DNA from: Nocardia mikamii NBRC 108933
Lineage (GTDB): Bacteria; Actinomycetota; Actinomycetes; Mycobacteriales; Mycobacteriaceae
DNA: 64,000 nt
Reading direction: 5' to 3'
NCBI RefSeq assembly: GCF_001613505.1
Contig: NZ_BDCM01000012.1
Coordinates: 62,001 to 126,000, forward strand
Every line of letters starts with the position of its first letter. The stretch's first letter is position 1. The translations under genes and the position numbers were made by a program. Under the pieces are notes generated by a model, which saw only the letters and a program-made list of their open reading frames with translations, was not told the origin of the DNA and did not search any database. Shown one piece after another: positions 11,252 to 19,593 of the stretch.

Positions 11252-11800
11252 GTGAACGACATGCGGGTTATCGGCGGTGCGAGACGAACAGTGCCGGGTG
11301 TGCGGGTGGCGGTGGCGGTATGCGCCGCGGCGCTGGCGGTGGCCGGCGGTGCGATGACGGCCGTTGCCGACGAACCCACGGCCGGACTGTCGGTGGCGCT
11401 GACCACGATTCCGGGCGGGGAGCACGCCGGGGTGACGCCGGCGCCGACACTGCTCGTCTATTCGGACGGGCATGCGGTGAACAGTCCCGACGCCGCCGAT
11501 CCGGACCGTCCGGCCGACAAGGCGCCGCGGCAGCGCAACGGACACGTCTCCCTCGACGCGGTCCATGCCGCCGCCGAGGAGGCGAAGAAACTGGCCGCCG
11601 CGGATCTGGGCATGCCCACCGACGGCAGCGGCGGGTCCACCCTGCTCGATTTCCTGGGCGCCACACCCGACCAGGACGTGCACCTGGTGGTGTACTCCCC
11701 CGGCGGCACCGACGGACTCACCGACGCCCAGAAAGCAGACCGCACCCGGTTCTCGGACCTGTGCAAGAAGTTGGTCGACGCGTTCGTCGCCGACCGCTGA
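11252..11800 (+). CDS. Secreted protein of unknown function
   Basis: 182 residues starting at a GTG behind the strong ribosome site GGAGGGCAGGA. The N-terminus is a signal peptide (hydrophobic GVRVAVAVCAAALAVAGGAMTAVADE with a likely cleavage after AVA). The mature part has TIPGGEHAGVTPAPTLLVYSDGHAV, reminiscent of subtilisin-inhibitor-like or DUF-type small secreted proteins, but I cannot assign it. It lies 97 bp downstream of the zinc peptidase and may be co-transcribed with it. It ends near a strong bidirectional hairpin. Confidence 0.7.
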   Translation: MNDMRVIGGARRTVPGVRVAVAVCAAALAVAGGAMTAVADEPTAGLSVALTTIPGGEHAGVTPAPTLLVYSDGHAVNSPDAADPDRPADKAPRQRNGHVSLDAVHAAAEEAKKLAAADLGMPTDGSGGSTLLDFLGATPDQDVHLVVYSPGGTDGLTDAQKADRTRFSDLCKKLVDAFVADR

Positions 11801-11814
11801 TCGCGGCCCCAAGG

Positions 11815-11840
11815 CCCCGATCGCGTCCTCGCGATCGGGG
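11815..11840. terminator. Bidirectional intrinsic terminator-like hairpin
   Basis: A perfect 11-bp stem, CCCCGATCGCG / CGCGATCGGGG, with a TCCT loop sits between two convergent genes. No long T-tract follows, as is usual in actinobacteria. Confidence 0.7.
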
Positions 11841-11889
11841 CGCCGAAAAGCTCAGGGGCGCAATCGGTACGGGCTGCCGACCCCGCGGG

Positions 11890-12969
11890 TCAGCCGACGG
11901 TCCAGGTCTCGCGGCCGTTGAGCAGATCCTGCAGCGACCGCGGCCCGACCGGTGCGCGTTCGACCGCCACCGCGGTCTGCGCCCGGACCCCGTCGTCGTA
12001 GGTGGGACGGGTGACGTCGCGGAAGATGCCGATCGGCACGTGGGTCAGATCCTGGGAGGTCAACCGCGAGAGCGCGTAGGCGTATTCGGACCGTTCGCAA
12101 TGGGCGTCGTGCACCACGATCTCACTCTCGGCGACCTCCGACGCCGCGACCACCTCGAGCCCGAAACCGTTGCGCACCACCGCGAATTCGCCGTCCGCGC
12201 CGAAGCGGATCGGTTCCCCGTGCCGCAAGCGGATCAGGTGGGATTCGGCGTTGTCGCGGCGCAGCGCGTCGAAGGAGCCGTCGTTGAAGATCGGGCAGTC
12301 CTGCAGGATCTCCACGAACGAGGTGCCGCGATGCTCGGCTGCGGCGCGCAGCACCTCGGTGAGCCCGGCGCGGTCGGAGTCGAGGGCGCGCGCGGCGAAA
12401 CTCGCCTCGGCTCCCAACGCCACCGACAGCGTGTTGAACGGGTGGTCGATCGAGCCGAGCGGCGTCGACTTGGTCACCTTCCCCGGTTCGGAGGTCGGTG
12501 AGTACTGGCCCTTGGTCAGGCCGTAGATCCGGTTGTTGAACAGCAGGATTGTCATGTTCACGTTGCGGCGCAGCGCGTGGATGAGGTGGTTGCCGCCGAT
12601 CGACAGGGCGTCGCCGTCGCCGGTGACGACCCAGACCGACAGATCCGGCCTGGTCACCGCGAGTCCGGTGGCGATCGCCGGGGCACGGCCGTGAATGGAG
12701 TGGATGCCGTAGGCGTCCAGGTAGTACGGGAACCGGCTGGAACATCCGATGCCGGAGACGAACATCAGGTTTTCGCGCCGCAAGCCCAGCTCGGCGAGGA
12801 AACCGCGCACGGTCGCGAGAATGACGTAGTCACCGCATCCGGGGCACCACCGCACCTCCTGATCGGAGGTGAAGTCCTTGACCTTCTGCGGGCCGTCCGC
12901 GCCGGGCACTCCGGAGACTCCGGTCAGGCCGAGATCGGCGCCGATGAGCGAGGTGTCGACGATGGTCAT
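11890..12969 (-). CDS. korB: 2-oxoacid:ferredoxin oxidoreductase subunit beta
   Basis: A 359-residue thiamine-diphosphate subunit of KorAB, the CoA-dependent 2-oxoglutarate (or related 2-oxoacid) ferredoxin oxidoreductase. WCPGCGDY at 41-48 provides two cluster cysteines. The TPP motif runs from GDGD at 117-120 to NMTILLFNN. GIGCSSRFP is the family's third cysteine region. I chose the ATG at 12969 because it overlaps the korA stop by 4 bp (ATGA), giving translational coupling, although the frame stays open upstream. The pair offers a TCA route parallel to the NAD-linked 2-oxoglutarate dehydrogenase. Confidence 0.94.
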   Translation of the reverse strand: MTIVDTSLIGADLGLTGVSGVPGADGPQKVKDFTSDQEVRWCPGCGDYVILATVRGFLAELGLRRENLMFVSGIGCSSRFPYYLDAYGIHSIHGRAPAIATGLAVTRPDLSVWVVTGDGDALSIGGNHLIHALRRNVNMTILLFNNRIYGLTKGQYSPTSEPGKVTKSTPLGSIDHPFNTLSVALGAEASFAARALDSDRAGLTEVLRAAAEHRGTSFVEILQDCPIFNDGSFDALRRDNAESHLIRLRHGEPIRFGADGEFAVVRNGFGLEVVAASEVAESEIVVHDAHCERSEYAYALSRLTSQDLTHVPIGIFRDVTRPTYDDGVRAQTAVAVERAPVGPRSLQDLLNGRETWTVG

Positions 12970-14918
12970 CGGTATCCCCCTGTCGTGCGATAGGTCGCCC
13001 GGGCCCGGGCATCGAAGGCCTTGTTCTGTTCCAGCTCGCCGATGGATCCGTCCAGTGCCGCGTCGATCACGCCGACCAGCTCCTGGGCGGAGAAGGCGGT
13101 CCCGGCCACCTTCGTCCACGGCTGCACGTCGACCAGATATCTGCCGCGCAGCAGCAACGCCAGCTGGCCGCCGTTCATCTCCGGCGCGACCACCCGGCGA
13201 TAGCGGCGCAACACCTCGCCGGTGTTGGCGGGCAGCGGGTTGAGGTGGCGCAGGTGGGCCTGTGCGACCGGTACGCCGCGGCGGCGCGCTCGCCGGCACG
13301 CCTCTCCGATCGGGCCGTAGGAACTGCCCCAGCCGATCAGCAGCAGATCGGCCGTGCCGTCGGGGTCGTCGACCTCGAGGTCGGGTACCGCGATGCCGTC
13401 GATCTTCGCCTGACGCAGGCGGACCATCAATTCGTGGTTGGCCGGATCGTAGGAGATGTTGCCGCTGCCGTCGGCCTTCTCCAGGCCGCCGATCCGGTGG
13501 GCGCGGCCCGCGGTTCCGGGCCTGGCCAGGGGCCTGGCGAGGGTTTCCGGGTCGCGCGCGTAGGGCTGGAACGGTTGCCCGTCCGTCGCACCCTCTTCTG
13601 CCGGTGGTTCGAATGCCGGATCGATCGGCTCGAGGTCGCGGACCCGTGGAATCGACCACGGCTCGGATCCGTTGGCGATGGCGCCGTCGGACAGCAGCAG
13701 TACCGGGGTGCGGTAGGTGAGCGCGATCCGCGCCGCGTCCACCGCGGCCGCGAAACAGTCCGCCGGCGAGCGCGGCGCCACCACGGCCACGGGCGATTCG
13801 CCGTTGCGCCCGTACAGCGCCTGGAGCAGATCGGCCTGTTCGGTCTTGGTGGGCAGGCCGGTCGAGGGTCCGCCGCGCTGGACGTCGACGATCACCAGCG
13901 GCAGTTCCGTCATCACCGCCAAGCCGATCGTCTCGCTCTTGAGCGCCAGCCCGGGGCCCGAGGTACTGGTCACGCCGAGCGCGCCACCGATCGAAGCACC
14001 CAGTGCCGCACCGATTCCCGCGATCTCGTCCTCGGCCTGGAAGGTGGTGACGCCGAAGTTCTTGTGCTTGCTCAGTTCGTGCAGGATGTCGGAGGCCGGC
14101 GTGATCGGATAGGTGCCGAGGAAAACCGGCAGCCCGGACAGTTGCCCCGCTGCGATCACGCCGTAGGCGAGGGCGGTATTGCCGGTGATCTGCCGGTAGG
14201 TGCCCGGCGGCAGTGCGGCGGGCGCGACTTCGTAGGTGGTGGCGAAGGTTTCGGTCGTTTCGCCGTAGTTCCAGCCGGCCCGGAACGCGAGCACGTTGGC
14301 CTCGCCGATTTCGGGTGTGGCGGCGAACTTCTCGCGCATGAAGGCCTCAGTGCCGCCGAGCGGGCGGCCGTACATCCATGACAGCAGCCCCAGGGCGAAC
14401 ATGTTCTTCGCGCGCTGGCCGTCCTTCTTGCCGACCCCGGTCGGTTCGGTGGCGGTCAGTGTCAGCGACGTCATCGGCACCCGGTGCACCACGAAGTCAC
14501 CGAGACTGTCGTCGGTCAGCGGATCTCGTTCGTAGCCGACCTTCGCGAGGGTGCGTTTGGTGAACTCGTCGGTATTGACGATGACCGTCGCGCCCCGTGC
14601 GAGATCGTCGATGTTCGCTTTGAGGGCGGCCGGATTCATGGCCACCAGCACGTCGGGCTGATCGCCCGCGGTGAGGATGTCGTAGTCGGCGATCTGGATC
14701 TGGAACGACGACACCCCGGGCAGAGTGCCCTGGGGTGCGCGGATCTCGGCCGGAAAGTTCGGCTGGGTGGCGAGGTCGTTGCCGAAGGCGGCCGCCTCGT
14801 GGGTGAATCGGTCTCCGGTCAGCTGCATACCGTCGCCGGAATCACCGGCGAAGCGGATGACGACCTTCTCCAATTTTTCGCTGCCGGTGGGGCCGTCAAC
14901 GCCCTGATTCGACACCAT
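12966..14918 (-). CDS. korA: 2-oxoacid:ferredoxin oxidoreductase subunit alpha (gamma-alpha fusion)
   Basis: A 650-residue subunit. The N-terminal gamma domain (VVIRFAGDSGDGMQLTGDRFTHEAA) is followed by the pyrimidine-binding alpha domain (GTYPITPASDILHELSKHKNFGV) and a C-terminal domain II (DLLLIGWGSSYGPIGEACRRARRRG). The gamma-alpha fusion is the usual actinobacterial arrangement. It is the first gene of the korAB pair and overlaps korB by 4 bp. The promoter should lie in the 170 bp before the start. Confidence 0.94.
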   Translation of the reverse strand: MVSNQGVDGPTGSEKLEKVVIRFAGDSGDGMQLTGDRFTHEAAAFGNDLATQPNFPAEIRAPQGTLPGVSSFQIQIADYDILTAGDQPDVLVAMNPAALKANIDDLARGATVIVNTDEFTKRTLAKVGYERDPLTDDSLGDFVVHRVPMTSLTLTATEPTGVGKKDGQRAKNMFALGLLSWMYGRPLGGTEAFMREKFAATPEIGEANVLAFRAGWNYGETTETFATTYEVAPAALPPGTYRQITGNTALAYGVIAAGQLSGLPVFLGTYPITPASDILHELSKHKNFGVTTFQAEDEIAGIGAALGASIGGALGVTSTSGPGLALKSETIGLAVMTELPLVIVDVQRGGPSTGLPTKTEQADLLQALYGRNGESPVAVVAPRSPADCFAAAVDAARIALTYRTPVLLLSDGAIANGSEPWSIPRVRDLEPIDPAFEPPAEEGATDGQPFQPYARDPETLARPLARPGTAGRAHRIGGLEKADGSGNISYDPANHELMVRLRQAKIDGIAVPDLEVDDPDGTADLLLIGWGSSYGPIGEACRRARRRGVPVAQAHLRHLNPLPANTGEVLRRYRRVVAPEMNGGQLALLLRGRYLVDVQPWTKVAGTAFSAQELVGVIDAALDGSIGELEQNKAFDARARATYRTTGGYR

Positions 14919-15088
14919 GCGCCTGCATCACTTCCTCGTAGGATGAGGTACCACACGCCAAGTTACTCCGCGGCTCGCCGGAGAATCCGTGGAACGAACA
15001 ACCCGGCGAGCATGCGGTACAACGAATTTCGGCCGCGAGCGACCGGGCCCCCAGGGGCCGGTGGGTCCGCCGGTATCCGGCGGAGCGA

Positions 15089-16132
15089 TCAACCGAACAA
15101 CGCCAACTGCGGGTCGGACCGTATTGCCTGCACGTCACCGTCCGGCTCGGAGGGGCCCGCGGCCCGGCCCCGCGCCGGTAGGTCCCGGTGCCGATCGAGC
15201 CGATACCGGGCCAGCAGCGGATCCACTCGCTGCCGTAACCACGCAGAGTACTCCGGTGTGACGTACGCCCCACGACCGTACAACTGCCGGTATCGCCGCA
15301 GCAGCGCCGGGTGACGTTCGGCCAGCCATTGCAGGAACCAGCCCCGGGTACTTCCGCGCAGATGCATGGGCAGCACCGTGGCCCGCGCTCCGCCGGACGC
15401 CGCGATCGCGCCGAGCAACCGGTCCAGGTGGTCGAGGTCGTCGGTGAGATACGGAATGACAGGAGCCACCATCACGTTCACGTCGAATCCGGCCTCGGCG
15501 AGTGTCCGCACCAGTTCCAGCCGCGCCCGGGGGGCGGGCGTACCCGGCTCGACCGCGCGGTGCAGTTCCTCGTCGACCGTCGCGATCGACACGGCCAGAC
15601 TCACCGGGACCACGCGGGCCGCTTCCACCAGGATCGGCAGGTCCCGCCGCAGCAGCGTGCCCTTGGTGAGGATGGAGAACGGCGTATCCGCGTCGGTGAG
15701 GGCGGCGATGATCCCCGGCATCAGGCGGTAACGCCCCTCGGCCCGCTGGTAGGGATCGGTGTTGGTGCCCAGTGCGACCGGGTCGCGCCGCCACGAGCGC
15801 CGGCGCAATTCCTGGCGCAGCACCGCGGCCACGTTCGTCTTGACCACGATCTGGCTGTCGAAATCACGCCCGGCGTCCAGGTCCAGATATTCGTGGGTGG
15901 GGCGGGCGAAGCAGTATCGGCAGGCGTGCGAACAGCCGCGCATCGGATTGATCGTCCATTCGAACGGCACCGCCGAACGCTGCGGCACCTTGTTCAGCGC
16001 ACTCTTGCACAGCACTTCGTGAAAGGTGACGCCCTCGAAGTCAGGTGTCTGCACGCTGCGGACGAATCCGGCACGCTCCAGCCCTGGGAGCGCGCCGTCG
16101 TCGGCTGCCGGGTTCTGGTTCTGCCATCGCAC
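15089..16132 (-). CDS. Rv2578c-family radical SAM protein
   Basis: A 347-residue protein from the GTG at 16132, where the conserved N-terminus VRWQNQ begins. The radical SAM cluster motif is C67-x3-C71-x2-C74 in RGCSHACRYCFARP. VALGTNTDPYQRAEGRYRLM is typical of the SPL/Rv2578c branch, related to spore photoproduct lyase-like and DNA-repair radical SAM proteins. The precise reaction is not established. The C-terminal ~60 residues are basic and Pro/Gly-rich. It stands alone in the leftward direction upstream of korA. Confidence 0.88.
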   Translation of the reverse strand: MRWQNQNPAADDGALPGLERAGFVRSVQTPDFEGVTFHEVLCKSALNKVPQRSAVPFEWTINPMRGCSHACRYCFARPTHEYLDLDAGRDFDSQIVVKTNVAAVLRQELRRRSWRRDPVALGTNTDPYQRAEGRYRLMPGIIAALTDADTPFSILTKGTLLRRDLPILVEAARVVPVSLAVSIATVDEELHRAVEPGTPAPRARLELVRTLAEAGFDVNVMVAPVIPYLTDDLDHLDRLLGAIAASGGARATVLPMHLRGSTRGWFLQWLAERHPALLRRYRQLYGRGAYVTPEYSAWLRQRVDPLLARYRLDRHRDLPARGRAAGPSEPDGDVQAIRSDPQLALFG

Positions 16133-16222
16133 CCGTCCAGTCGAACACCCGTTCGATACGATGTCAAGGACCGCGCCGCGCACGCACCCCGTGCATGCCG
16201 CGGCGCCGTCCCGGAACGACCG

Positions 16223-17215
16223 TCAGGCCATACTGCTCGCGACCGTGCGCACGGACTCACCCTTATAGAAGGCCACCAGGTCACGTACGGTTTCCTCGGT
16301 CGGCCGGGGCAGGTAGCCGAGTTCGGTGCGCGCCTTGGTCCCGTCGATCTCGGGCGCCGACAGCAGTGCCCCCATCGCCGCCCGCGACACCCGGTCGCTG
16401 CCCAGCAGCTTCCCGATCGGTTCCAGCACCGGCAGCGCCCCGGAGATCACCTTGGCCGGAATGGCGAAACGCGGGCCGCGCTTCCCGTTGACCTGAGCGG
16501 CGAGCTGGGTGACCTCGAGCATCGTCACCATCGCGCCGGAGAGCAGATAGTTCTCGCCGGTGCGCCCGCGCTCGCCGGCGAGAATCAGGCCGGTGGCGAC
16601 GTCACGCACGTCGACCAGATCGAATCCGCCGCCGATCATCACCGGCACCCGTCCGCGCGCGGCGTCCCACAGCGTGGTGTTGATCCGGGAGTCGGAGTGG
16701 TCGACTGGGCCGTACACGCCGGTCGGATTGCAGATCACGGCGTCCAGACCCCGGTCGACGACCGCGCGCAATTCCACCTCGCCCTGGAATTTGGAGCGGT
16801 CGTAGACGGGCAACGCCGGATCGACGGAGCGCGGCGCGTTCTCGTCGATGCGGCCGCCGCAGCTGTACTGGTTGAAGGCGTGGATCGAACTGGCGTGCAC
16901 CATGCGCCGGGCGCCGACCGCCAGCGCGGCTTCGGCCACCACGCGCACACCTTCGGTGTTCACCCGCCAGGCCAGGTCGTTGCGATGCGCGAGGGTGATC
17001 ACGGCGACCAGGTGGTAGACCACCTCCGCACCGGCCAGAGCCGAACGCATCGACGCCGGGTCCAGCACGTCGCCGCTCACCCAGGTCACACTCGGATCCG
17101 TTGCACCGGAGGGCCGAACCCGGTCGATGGCGGTCACCTCGTGACCGCGCTCCACCAGCTGGTGAAGCAGATTCGTGCCAAGGAAGCCGGCTGCGCCGGT
17201 GACTGCGACCTTCAT
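16223..17215 (-). CDS. NAD-dependent epimerase/dehydratase (extended SDR)
   Basis: A 330-residue extended short-chain dehydrogenase. The Rossmann glycine motif GAAGFLG is at residues 7-13, and the catalytic pair is in VYDRSKFQGEVEL (YxxxK), with a serine in MVHASSIHAF. It resembles the 3-beta-hydroxysteroid dehydrogenase and dihydroflavonol-reductase branch rather than sugar epimerases. Two KstR-type boxes lie 13-43 bp upstream of the ATG. This supports a role in sterol or lipid metabolism as an inference, not a proven activity. Confidence 0.85.
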   Translation of the reverse strand: MKVAVTGAAGFLGTNLLHQLVERGHEVTAIDRVRPSGATDPSVTWVSGDVLDPASMRSALAGAEVVYHLVAVITLAHRNDLAWRVNTEGVRVVAEAALAVGARRMVHASSIHAFNQYSCGGRIDENAPRSVDPALPVYDRSKFQGEVELRAVVDRGLDAVICNPTGVYGPVDHSDSRINTTLWDAARGRVPVMIGGGFDLVDVRDVATGLILAGERGRTGENYLLSGAMVTMLEVTQLAAQVNGKRGPRFAIPAKVISGALPVLEPIGKLLGSDRVSRAAMGALLSAPEIDGTKARTELGYLPRPTEETVRDLVAFYKGESVRTVASSMA

Positions 17216-17227
17216 GCGACGAGAATA

Positions 17228-17241
17228 TAGAACCCGTTCTA
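17228..17241. promoter_or_regulatory. KstR-like operator 1
   Basis: TAGAACCCGTTCTA matches the published KstR consensus TNNAACNNGTTNNA at every fixed position and is itself almost fully palindromic. It lies 13 bp upstream of the epimerase start. Confidence 0.7.
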
Positions 17242-17244
17242 ATT

Positions 17245-17258
17245 TGCAACAAGTTCTA
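17245..17258. promoter_or_regulatory. KstR-like operator 2
   Basis: TGCAACAAGTTCTA also fits TNNAACNNGTTNNA exactly. It is separated from operator 1 by 3 bp, giving a tandem arrangement over the epimerase promoter. Confidence 0.65.
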
Positions 17259-17293
17259 GTTTGTCGGACTCGAATCGCGTCGGCCGGGTCGGT

Positions 17294-17299
17294 TATATT
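17294..17299 (+). promoter_or_regulatory. -10 like hexamer upstream of the EspC-like gene
   Basis: TATATT lies 90 bp upstream of the ATG at 17389 in otherwise GC-rich DNA. No clear -35 is seen at 16-18 bp spacing. Confidence 0.35.
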
Positions 17300-17388
17300 G
17301 AGCCCAGCCCAGCCACCGGTCGACGCCCGGTCGCGCGGCTTGTTCGACGTTGACGAATAGTTGACCACGATGATTGGGGGGCAGTTCG

Positions 17389-17712
17389 ATGAGCGATCTC
17401 ACCGCCGACCAGAGCGCGATCAGCGCGTTCGGAGCGGCACATCAGAGCATCGGTACCGAAATCGCGGGCGCGGCCGATATGGACACCGCGACGCACGTAG
17501 CTGCGATGACGCCCGTTTTCGGGCTCATCGGCGCCGACTACCTGGCGATGTTCGCGGCGGCGCAGGTCCTGCACTGCAGCGATGTCAACGACCTGTCGGC
17601 CAAATGTAATCACTTGGGGCAGTCCGCATTCGGCACCGTCGCGATCCTCGGCGACAACGACGCAGCCGCCGCCGGGGCCCTGGGCGCCATCGGCAACGCG
17701 ATCGGAGGCTGA
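17389..17712 (+). CDS. EspC-like type VII secretion target
   Basis: A 107-residue helical-hairpin protein. Its layout matches the ESX secretion-associated EspC family: an N-terminal helix ending near MTPVFG, a short loop, a second helix with a cysteine, and a C-terminal tail ILGDNDAAAAGAL where mycobacterial EspC has a YxxxD export signal. Here leucine replaces the tyrosine. Two cysteines occur (LHCSDVNDLSAKC). The start is the ATG at 17389 behind a G-rich ribosome site. The following gene begins 3 bp after the stop, so the two are co-translated and probably a partner pair. Confidence 0.75.
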   Translation: MSDLTADQSAISAFGAAHQSIGTEIAGAADMDTATHVAAMTPVFGLIGADYLAMFAAAQVLHCSDVNDLSAKCNHLGQSAFGTVAILGDNDAAAAGALGAIGNAIGG

Positions 17713-17715
17713 TCG

Positions 17716-19386
17716 GTGCACACCATCGGTTCCGGTACCGACAGCGGCGTCATCGCCGCCCCGGCCGCCCCCGCGGCCGACACCTCACCGATCGCGCCCG
17801 CCGCACCGGCCTCCATCCCGGACGCCACGCCGGCCTCGGCCGCACAGCAGGGCCCGATCACCGATATCCCGCTTCCGCAGCTGCCGCCGGATACGCCGCC
17901 CGCCTCGGCACCGGCCTTCACCACGGCACGGAAAGAGTTCGAGGACAACGGTTCCCACGGAATCGGCGCTCCGCACCTGCCCGGCGGGGGTTCGGGTGCC
18001 CCCGATGCCGGCGACGGCCACGCCGGAGTGCTGGGCGACGCCGCGTCGCCGCTGCTCGGCGCGGGCCACGACGTGTTGCATCAGGCCGCCGGTGCGCTCG
18101 GCGGCGTACCCGGCGCGCAGCACGTGCTCGACGGCGCTCAGGCCGCACTGAATCAGGCGCCCGCCGCACTCGACGGTGCCGCCGGTGCGGTCCAGCAGGC
18201 CGCCGCCCCGGTCGCCGCGGCGGTGCCGGCGAATCTGCCTCCCATGCCCGCCGATCCGGTGGCCGCGCTGATGAGCGGTATGGCGCTGCCCGCGCTGCCG
18301 GGGATCGACGTGCTGTTCAAACCGTTCCTCGACCTGCTGTCGAGTTTCGGCACCGGTGTGATGGGGGCACTCAACCCCGCCGATCTGCTCAGCCAGTCCT
18401 CCCAGGTCATCCAGAGCGCCATGCAGATCGGCATGGGTGCGATGAAGTCGGTAGAGCAGGTCTGGCAAGGACAGTCGGCCACCAGCGCCCAGACCGCGGG
18501 ACAACAGGTGCAGGCCCACGGTGAGGACGCCAGCCAGCGCGGCTTCGACATCTCGAAACTCACCGACGAGGCCGCGGCGGTGGTGCAGCGCGGCAACGTC
18601 CAGCTCACTCAGGTCGCCCAGTCCTTCGCCACCCAGGCCGGCGCGCTCGCTCCGGTCGCTTTCACTCCCCCGGGCCAGGCCACGCTGATCGCCGCGGCTA
18701 CCGAACATCTCGGGCAGGCGGTCACGATCGTGAACGCCACCCGAGGCGAATTGGGCGGCTACACAGGCCAATTGGCGAATGTGGTCAACCAGCTCGCCGG
18801 GCAGTACGCACCGCAGGCGGCCAATGCGGCGCAGGCGGTGGCGCAGAACGTCGGGCAACCGATCGTGGAGCAGGCCCAGAACCTGCTGTCGGGCGGCGGC
18901 GCGGACACCCAGGCCGCCGGCCTCGGCGACCTGAGCGGCTCCGGCCTGTCCGGCGCGTCGACGCATGCCAGCGCCTTCGGCGGTAACGGCGCGCACCCGG
19001 GTTCGATGAGCGGCAGTGGTGGTGGCGCGCTGAGCGGCCTCACCGGCGGACTCGGCGGCGCCGCGTCCGGCGGCGGCGCGGCGGCCAAGCCCGGCCTCGG
19101 TTCCGCGGTGCCCGGCGCCCGCCCCGGGATCCCCGGTATGCCGTTCGGCCCGGGTATGCCCGGTACGCCCGGACAGGGCACGCCCGGTTCGGGCTTCATG
19201 GGCGGCGGCACACCCGCGGCCGGGCAGCGCAACGCCGACGACGATCGCGGTCGCACGGTGCAGAACTACCAGAGCCTCACCGGCAACACCGACCTCACCG
19301 GCCCGCTGGGAGAGACCACGCCCGAGGTCATCGGCCAGACCCATTCCGACGAGCTCATCAGCGATTACGAGAACGACCAGCTCTGA
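17716..19386 (+). CDS. Large Ala/Gly/Pro-rich WXG-motif protein, probable type VII secretion substrate
   Basis: 556 residues starting at a GTG 3 bp after the EspC-like gene. Residues 1-75 are Ala/Pro-rich. A central helical region has a W250-Q-G motif (SVEQVWQGQSATSAQ) between two predicted helices, like the WXG100/ESX hairpin, followed by long amphipathic helices to about residue 395. Residues ~395-510 are a Gly/Pro-rich low-complexity linker. The last 45 residues are acidic. No signal peptide or membrane span is evident. The layout recalls EspA/EspB-type substrates, but I cannot assign an ortholog. Confidence 0.65.
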   Translation: MHTIGSGTDSGVIAAPAAPAADTSPIAPAAPASIPDATPASAAQQGPITDIPLPQLPPDTPPASAPAFTTARKEFEDNGSHGIGAPHLPGGGSGAPDAGDGHAGVLGDAASPLLGAGHDVLHQAAGALGGVPGAQHVLDGAQAALNQAPAALDGAAGAVQQAAAPVAAAVPANLPPMPADPVAALMSGMALPALPGIDVLFKPFLDLLSSFGTGVMGALNPADLLSQSSQVIQSAMQIGMGAMKSVEQVWQGQSATSAQTAGQQVQAHGEDASQRGFDISKLTDEAAAVVQRGNVQLTQVAQSFATQAGALAPVAFTPPGQATLIAAATEHLGQAVTIVNATRGELGGYTGQLANVVNQLAGQYAPQAANAAQAVAQNVGQPIVEQAQNLLSGGGADTQAAGLGDLSGSGLSGASTHASAFGGNGAHPGSMSGSGGGALSGLTGGLGGAASGGGAAAKPGLGSAVPGARPGIPGMPFGPGMPGTPGQGTPGSGFMGGGTPAAGQRNADDDRGRTVQNYQSLTGNTDLTGPLGETTPEVIGQTHSDELISDYENDQL

Positions 19387-19422
19387 GCGCGGCGGCGCGG
19401 CAGCCGCATCATCGCCCCGGAT

Positions 19423-19446
19423 GGCCCGGACCGTACGGTCCGGGCC
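19423..19446 (+). terminator. Intrinsic terminator after the WXG protein gene
   Basis: A perfect 24-bp palindrome (12-bp arms starting GGCCCGGACCGT) followed by CTTTCC lies 36 bp after the stop. Confidence 0.75.
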
Positions 19447-19467
19447 CTTTCCGTCGGGAGCCGTACT

Positions 19468-19481
19468 TAGAACAGGTTCAT
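19468..19481. promoter_or_regulatory. Degenerate KstR-like box
   Basis: TAGAACAGGTTCAT fits TNNAACNNGTTNNA except at the last base. It is 112 bp upstream of the F420-type oxidoreductase start. Confidence 0.4.
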
Positions 19482-19543
19482 TCGACCGATCAGTGGTCGA
19501 ACTCGGGACAACGCACTGCCTATCCCACTAGGATCGCCAGCAC

Positions 19544-19563
19544 AACTAGAATCTGTTCTAGTT
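19544..19563. promoter_or_regulatory. KstR-like palindrome upstream of the LLM oxidoreductase
   Basis: AACTAGAA-TCTG-TTCTAGTT is a perfect 8-4-8 inverted repeat. Its core TAGAATCTGTTCTA (19547-19560) departs from the KstR consensus by one base. It lies 30 bp upstream of the ATG. Confidence 0.6.
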
Positions 19564-19593
19564 TCATATCGGCAACACCCGAGAGGACCACCG

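Noticed and set aside
19000..19230. Gly/Pro-rich stretch as a separate DNA repeat element
   Set aside because: The repetition follows the protein's low-complexity linker and has no exact nucleotide repeat unit.
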